64,000 nucleotides of DNA from Halomonas gemina (GTDB taxonomy: Bacteria; Pseudomonadota; Gammaproteobacteria; Pseudomonadales; Halomonadaceae), in the NCBI RefSeq assembly GCF_023554995.1, contig NZ_JAMJPK010000006.1, positions 301,415-365,414 on the forward strand, given 5' to 3'. The notes below the pieces were generated by a model. It was not told the DNA's origin, searched no databases, and worked only from the letters and a program-made list of their open reading frames with translations. Every line of letters begins with the position of its first letter. Positions within the stretch are counted from its first letter, which is position 1. A program made the position numbers and the translations under genes. Shown piece by piece: positions 60,638 to 64,000 of this stretch.

Positions 60638-62390
60638 AGTCGAAACCCTGGCGGCGACGCCAATGGGCCTGCGTCCCGCCGACGAGGTGATGCGTCTCGA
60701 GCGGCTCGGCAGCCTGCATGCCACCCGGCTGAGCTTCGTGCGCAGCCTGGTGCGCCAGATGGCCCGGCAGCGCTGGCAGATCAGCCGCGAGCGCTTCGAC
60801 CTGGATGCCGACGGCAATGGTACGGCCATCTACCGACTGCAGACGCCTCATGGTCGTTACCACGGCGTGATGTTCGCCCAGCCGCTGGATGACACCCAGC
60901 GTTCCGACCGGGTGATCGCCGAGGCTTGGGACGTGACCTTCGGCCTGGTGGAAGGGGACGTCGACGACAGCCTGCTCGACCAGATGGCCGCCAACGTGCC
61001 GCTCCAGGAGGCGGGGCGCCAGCATCCTCGCGTGCTGGTGCTGTCGCGGGCCAACAAGAGCCTGCGCAACTTCGCCCACTTCGTCGAGGCACTGACCCGC
61101 GGCGAGCAGCCGGACCCCGCCTGGCTGACCCGGGTCGGCTACCTCTATCGAACCACGGCGGTCTACGGCAACGGCAAGTTCGGCATCGCCGACTTCGCTC
61201 GTTTGCTGGACAACTCCGACTTCCGGAGACCCTTCTCGGCGCAGATGGCCGGGGTCTACCTGCTGCGTCACTTCTCCATCGAGCAGGTGGAGCACCTGGC
61301 GGCCTGCCGTTCACCAGATACCGCCTGCGGGCTCGCCACCGAGTTGCGCCGCTACCTCGGCATCGGCAACTCCACTGGGCTGGGCATGGCGCCCTTCCTG
61401 ATCAACCATCCACAACTGATCGCCCAATGGGTCGCCCAGCGGGAGACGGCGTTGACCCTGGCTCTGCGCCAGGAGCCAGAGGAAGCCGATCGTGCCCGTC
61501 TGATCGCGCTGACTAGACGCGCCATGCACCATCTCGACGAGACCGTCACCGAGGATGCCGAGCAGAGCGAGCGCAATGCCGCTACCGTGGCCGCCCTTCC
61601 CGATGTGTTGACCTGGCTTTCCAGCGTGCCGCTGGAGGAGGATATCTGGCAGCAATTGGTCGAGTGGAGCGCTCGAACTCTGCCACTGGAGGCCCAGGAG
61701 CTGATCAATACGCTGCTGATCGAGCTCTATCCGGATCAGGTGGATTCCCTGGAGGATCACATGGGAGTCGAGGAGAAGCTTGATCTCGAGCCCGACATGC
61801 CGCTGATGCGCCTGCGCCAGTTGATCGAGACCCACTATGGCTGGGCCCTGGACCACGACTATGGGAGTGAAGAAGGCGCCTACTGGTTCTGGTATCGCTC
61901 CGCCGAGAAGGAGGAGCCGCGGCTCGGGGTGCGCCATGCCGAACCCGGTACCGAGAAGGAGATGCCCATTGCCATCGGTCCGCGAGTGGCGCGCGCACAC
62001 TCGGACATCTGCACCTTCCTCGAGGCTCATCCGCGGGCCACGGTGGTCGACTTCCTGCTCGAGCATCCCCGCCACAAGGAGATCGTGCGTCGCGTCCAAA
62101 CACTGGTGAAGCTGCCCTACGGGGATATCCACGCCAACCTCTGGCATCGCGACATGAAGCCGATGCACCTGCTGCGCACCAAGCTCTCCTTCTTCGGGGC
62201 CAGCCGCTTCGATCCCAAGTCGGACCTCTGGGTGCGCATCACCCTCTTTCAGGGCGCGCCGCTGGTCGAGGAACTCAATGCCGAACCGGAAGATCTCGCC
62301 GATTTCGACGACTGGAGCTTCCCCCTCGAGCCCGCTCGTGAGGGAGAGGCAAGGCAAGCCAATGGCCGCTCGGGAGGGTCAGACGAATGA
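60630..62390 (+). CDS. Conserved-looking protein of unrecognised family (586 residues)
   Basis: No known domain was recognised. The protein is soluble, with no signal peptide or membrane segment, and rich in Arg, Leu, Glu and Trp. Distinct blocks include RFDLDADGNGTAIYRLQTPH near 55, VYGNGKFGIADFARLLDNSD near 180, GIGNSTGLGMAPFLINHPQL near 250 and YGDIHANLWHRDMKPMHLLR near 495. The Gly-rich GIGNSTGLGM and the HANLWHRDMK block are candidate functional sites. The ATG overlaps the BCCT stop by 8 nt, and the stop overlaps the DUF3726 start by 4 nt, so it belongs to a dedicated operon. It could be a new enzyme for the imported compound; this is inference only. Confidence 0.8.
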   Translation: MTEVETLAATPMGLRPADEVMRLERLGSLHATRLSFVRSLVRQMARQRWQISRERFDLDADGNGTAIYRLQTPHGRYHGVMFAQPLDDTQRSDRVIAEAWDVTFGLVEGDVDDSLLDQMAANVPLQEAGRQHPRVLVLSRANKSLRNFAHFVEALTRGEQPDPAWLTRVGYLYRTTAVYGNGKFGIADFARLLDNSDFRRPFSAQMAGVYLLRHFSIEQVEHLAACRSPDTACGLATELRRYLGIGNSTGLGMAPFLINHPQLIAQWVAQRETALTLALRQEPEEADRARLIALTRRAMHHLDETVTEDAEQSERNAATVAALPDVLTWLSSVPLEEDIWQQLVEWSARTLPLEAQELINTLLIELYPDQVDSLEDHMGVEEKLDLEPDMPLMRLRQLIETHYGWALDHDYGSEEGAYWFWYRSAEKEEPRLGVRHAEPGTEKEMPIAIGPRVARAHSDICTFLEAHPRATVVDFLLEHPRHKEIVRRVQTLVKLPYGDIHANLWHRDMKPMHLLRTKLSFFGASRFDPKSDLWVRITLFQGAPLVEELNAEPEDLADFDDWSFPLEPAREGEARQANGRSGGSDE

Positions 62391-63154
62391 AGGTGTCCTA
62401 CAACGAACTTCAGGGTCTATGCCGCAAGGCCTTCAGCGGTATCGGCTTCGAGGACGGTGACGCCGCCGATGCCGCCGACATGGTGGCCTGGATGCAGTGT
62501 CATGGCCTGCACGGCGTCGAGCAGCTCAACCGAGGCCTGGACTATCTGCTCGCCGAGGATCCCGAGGCACTGACACGGGTGATCTACCAGGATGGCGACC
62601 TGGCGGTGCTCGATGGCCAGGGCCATAGCGTGCTGCGCAGTATCAGCCTGGCCACCGAGCTTGGTTTCGCCAAGGCCCGGGCCCGCGGTCTCTCGGTAGT
62701 CAAGATTCGCCGCTGCCACAATCGCCAGCTGATCATGGGCTACCTTTCGCGCCTGGCCGGGCGTGGCATGAACATCACCGCCTTCTGGCGCAATGCTCAG
62801 GAGCCTCTCACCGAGCAGGTGGTGGGCTTCCGTGCGGGTCACTCCACGCCTGAGGTGCGCGTCTACTCGGTACGCGACGTGCCCGAGGAGAACGAGCCCA
62901 ACGACGGCATCACCCTGGTGATGGCCAACCATGTGGAGCTGCTACCGTCGCTGGGCGCCGACCACGATCTCGACCTGCTTGCCCACCATCCCGAGTCGGA
63001 ACTGCTGGCCTGCCGACAGCTGGCCCTCAAGGAGGGCATCGAGGTGGACGATGCCATCTGGGCGCGCCTTAAAACACTGGCGCACCGTATCCTGGTGGAG
63101 TCCAGTGACGCCTCAAGAGGTGGCGCCGGTGCCGGCGTCAATGACAACGATTGA
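62387..63154 (+). CDS. DUF3726 protein
   Basis: A 255-residue protein recognised as DUF3726 from its N-terminus MKVSYNELQGLCRKAFSGIG and spacing. It resembles the first part of the malate/lactate dehydrogenase type-2 (Ldh2, Delta1-piperideine-2-carboxylate reductase) family: an N-terminal helical stretch with AADMVAWMQCHGLHGVEQL (compare the AD.MV...G..SHG pattern) and VVKIRRCHNRQLIMGYLSRL (compare the NS.H.G..G.Y pattern). The C-terminal half of that family is missing. GGAGGGTC precedes the ATG, which overlaps the upstream stop. A link to imine or keto-acid chemistry is inferred from the Ldh2 resemblance and the adjacent RidA gene. Confidence 0.75.
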   Translation: MKVSYNELQGLCRKAFSGIGFEDGDAADAADMVAWMQCHGLHGVEQLNRGLDYLLAEDPEALTRVIYQDGDLAVLDGQGHSVLRSISLATELGFAKARARGLSVVKIRRCHNRQLIMGYLSRLAGRGMNITAFWRNAQEPLTEQVVGFRAGHSTPEVRVYSVRDVPEENEPNDGITLVMANHVELLPSLGADHDLDLLAHHPESELLACRQLALKEGIEVDDAIWARLKTLAHRILVESSDASRGGAGAGVNDND

Positions 63155-63180
63155 CCCTTCCAACTTCGCGAGACGTCTCC

Positions 63181-63579
63181 ATGATCCACCCCGTTGCAAC
63201 CGACCTCTATGCCGCCAAGGCCCCGCTGGAGTGGGCCGTGATCGGTAACGGCATCCTCTTCACCGCTCAGATCCCCATCGGCGCCGATGGGGCCGTGGTC
63301 GATGGCGGGATCGAGGCCCAGACCCGCCAGACCCTCGATAACCTGCGCCACACCCTGGTCCGTGCCGGGGGTGACATGGCCAGCCTGACCCAGGTTCTGA
63401 TCTACGTGACCCGTCGCGAGGACCTTGCCACCGTCAATCGCCTCTACGCCGAGTATGTCAGCGCACCCTATCCCAACCGCGCCGCGATCATCGTCTCGGG
63501 ATTCGCCCGGGAGGAGATGCTCGTCGAGATGGTGGCCTATGCTGTCATGCAGGAGTCAGCCGATGGCGAGATATGCTGA
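63181..63579 (+). CDS. RidA/YjgF-family protein
   Basis: A 132-residue RidA-type protein, the usual family size. Motifs are AVIGNGILFTAQIPIGADGA, QTLDNLRHTLVRAGGDMASL and the conserved arginine region YPNRAAIIVSGFAREEMLVE. RidA enzymes hydrolyse reactive enamine/imine intermediates to keto acids and ammonia. It follows the DUF3726 gene by 26 nt, so the pathway encoded here may generate an imine. The start at 63181 was chosen over 63151 because the fold begins there. Confidence 0.92.
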   Translation: MIHPVATDLYAAKAPLEWAVIGNGILFTAQIPIGADGAVVDGGIEAQTRQTLDNLRHTLVRAGGDMASLTQVLIYVTRREDLATVNRLYAEYVSAPYPNRAAIIVSGFAREEMLVEMVAYAVMQESADGEIC

Positions 63580-63738
63580 GAGCGACATCCTCGTATCCAT
63601 CTGCTCACTGGCTTGGTGCCCGGCCATTGTCCTGATGGTGGGTGGGTGACACCATGCCGAGGATGCCTGTCGTTCCCCGCAAAGTGGCAGGAAGTCGTCG
63701 ATATCGCGCCACCTCAAAAGCACAACAACGAGCACGCC

Positions 63739-64000
63739 ATGACCGTAGAGACCGTCACTCCCCCGCGCCGTTTTCGCGGCAGGCCCCGTGGCCGCGACCT
63801 GCCCCCCGTTGCCCTGGCCTCGCTGCGCCAGCTGCTCGGCGACGAGCGCAGCGACCCGGGGTTGCGGCGACGCGACCTCTTGATCGAGCACCTGCACGCC
63901 CTCCAGGACGCCCACGGCCACCTGTCGCTGGTGGCGCTGCGGGCGCTGGCCGCCTACATGAACCTGCCCATGGCGGCGGTCTACGAGACGGCGACCTTCT
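63739..64000 (+). CDS. fdsG: Formate dehydrogenase gamma subunit, NuoE-like (5' part only)
   Basis: Only the first 87 codons are present. After a Pro/Arg-rich start (MTVETVTPPRRFRGRPRGRD) comes the helical start of a NuoE/FdsG-type [2Fe-2S] subunit: LLIEHLHALQDAHGHLSLVA, LRALAAYMNLPMAAVYETAT. The pattern of LPMAAVYETATF matches the residues just before the cluster-binding part of 24-kDa-type subunits. In cytoplasmic NAD-linked formate dehydrogenases this subunit starts the fdsGBACD operon. This fits disposal of formate made from betaine methyl groups by FdhA and PurU. Other NuoE-type complexes cannot be excluded from this fragment. Confidence 0.8.
   Translation, partial: MTVETVTPPRRFRGRPRGRDLPPVALASLRQLLGDERSDPGLRRRDLLIEHLHALQDAHGHLSLVALRALAAYMNLPMAAVYETATF

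Overview
This window is GC-rich, gene-dense chromosomal DNA from a gammaproteobacterium, most likely Halomonas or a close relative. That assignment is inferred from base composition, gene content and the dominance of compatible-solute metabolism; it was not checked against a database. No rRNA, tRNA, CRISPR array, prophage or complete insertion sequence was seen.

Region 1 (1-11081) is an assimilatory nitrate/nitrite island: a narK-type transporter cut by the window edge, nirD, nirB, a NADH-dependent FAD reductase (nasC-like), the nitrate sensor pair nasS/nasT (NasT is an ANTAR antiterminator), nitrate reductase nasA, and a SUMT (cobA) for siroheme. The nasA and narK upstream regions carry sigma54-like -24/-12 elements. 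The leaders of narK, the nasC-nirB operon and nasA each carry an RNA hairpin with an A..G hexaloop, as expected for NasT targets. The nasC-nirB leader also ends in a strong intrinsic terminator.

Region 2 (11417-16732) holds an ATP-grasp ligase and two divergent paralogous CocE/X-Pro-dipeptidase-like hydrolases. A CDF cation exporter (16874-18052) and a bifunctional PutA without a DNA-binding domain (18150-21815) follow.

Region 3 (22085-36243) is carnitine, gamma-butyrobetaine and sarcosine catabolism: cdhC, cdhA, cdhB, cdhR, a gamma-butyrobetaine dioxygenase, a SouR-like GlxA-family regulator, glyA, soxBDAG and purU. A 128-bp nested inverted-repeat element lies between soxB and soxD.

Region 4 (36324-38972) is a periplasmic metal (probably copper) cluster: a DUF411 protein, a 47-residue membrane protein, a small Cys-rich secreted protein, a Met-rich Spy-like protein with 33-bp tandem repeats behind a MerR-type promoter, a cupredoxin, and a frameshifted membrane-protein remnant. 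A GAF-PAS-GAF-GGDEF-EAL protein follows.

Region 5 (42165-55415) is glycine betaine/dimethylglycine catabolism: gbdR, an atypical M19 dipeptidase-like gene, a DUF5943-like gene, dgcA, dgcB, etfA, etfB, an IalB-like protein, a BCCT transporter and glutathione-independent formaldehyde dehydrogenase fdhA. Demethylation produces formaldehyde and methylene-THF. GlyA, PurU, FdhA and the formate dehydrogenase that begins at 63739 can handle these C1 units.

Region 6 (55565-63579) is the least explained: a LysR regulator diverging from an ALDH, a second atypical M19-like protein, a second BCCT transporter, a 586-residue protein of no recognised family, a DUF3726 protein and a RidA protein, with overlapping or tight junctions. 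It looks like a self-contained uptake and degradation pathway for an unidentified quaternary amine or related solute, and it is the best candidate for an undescribed system.
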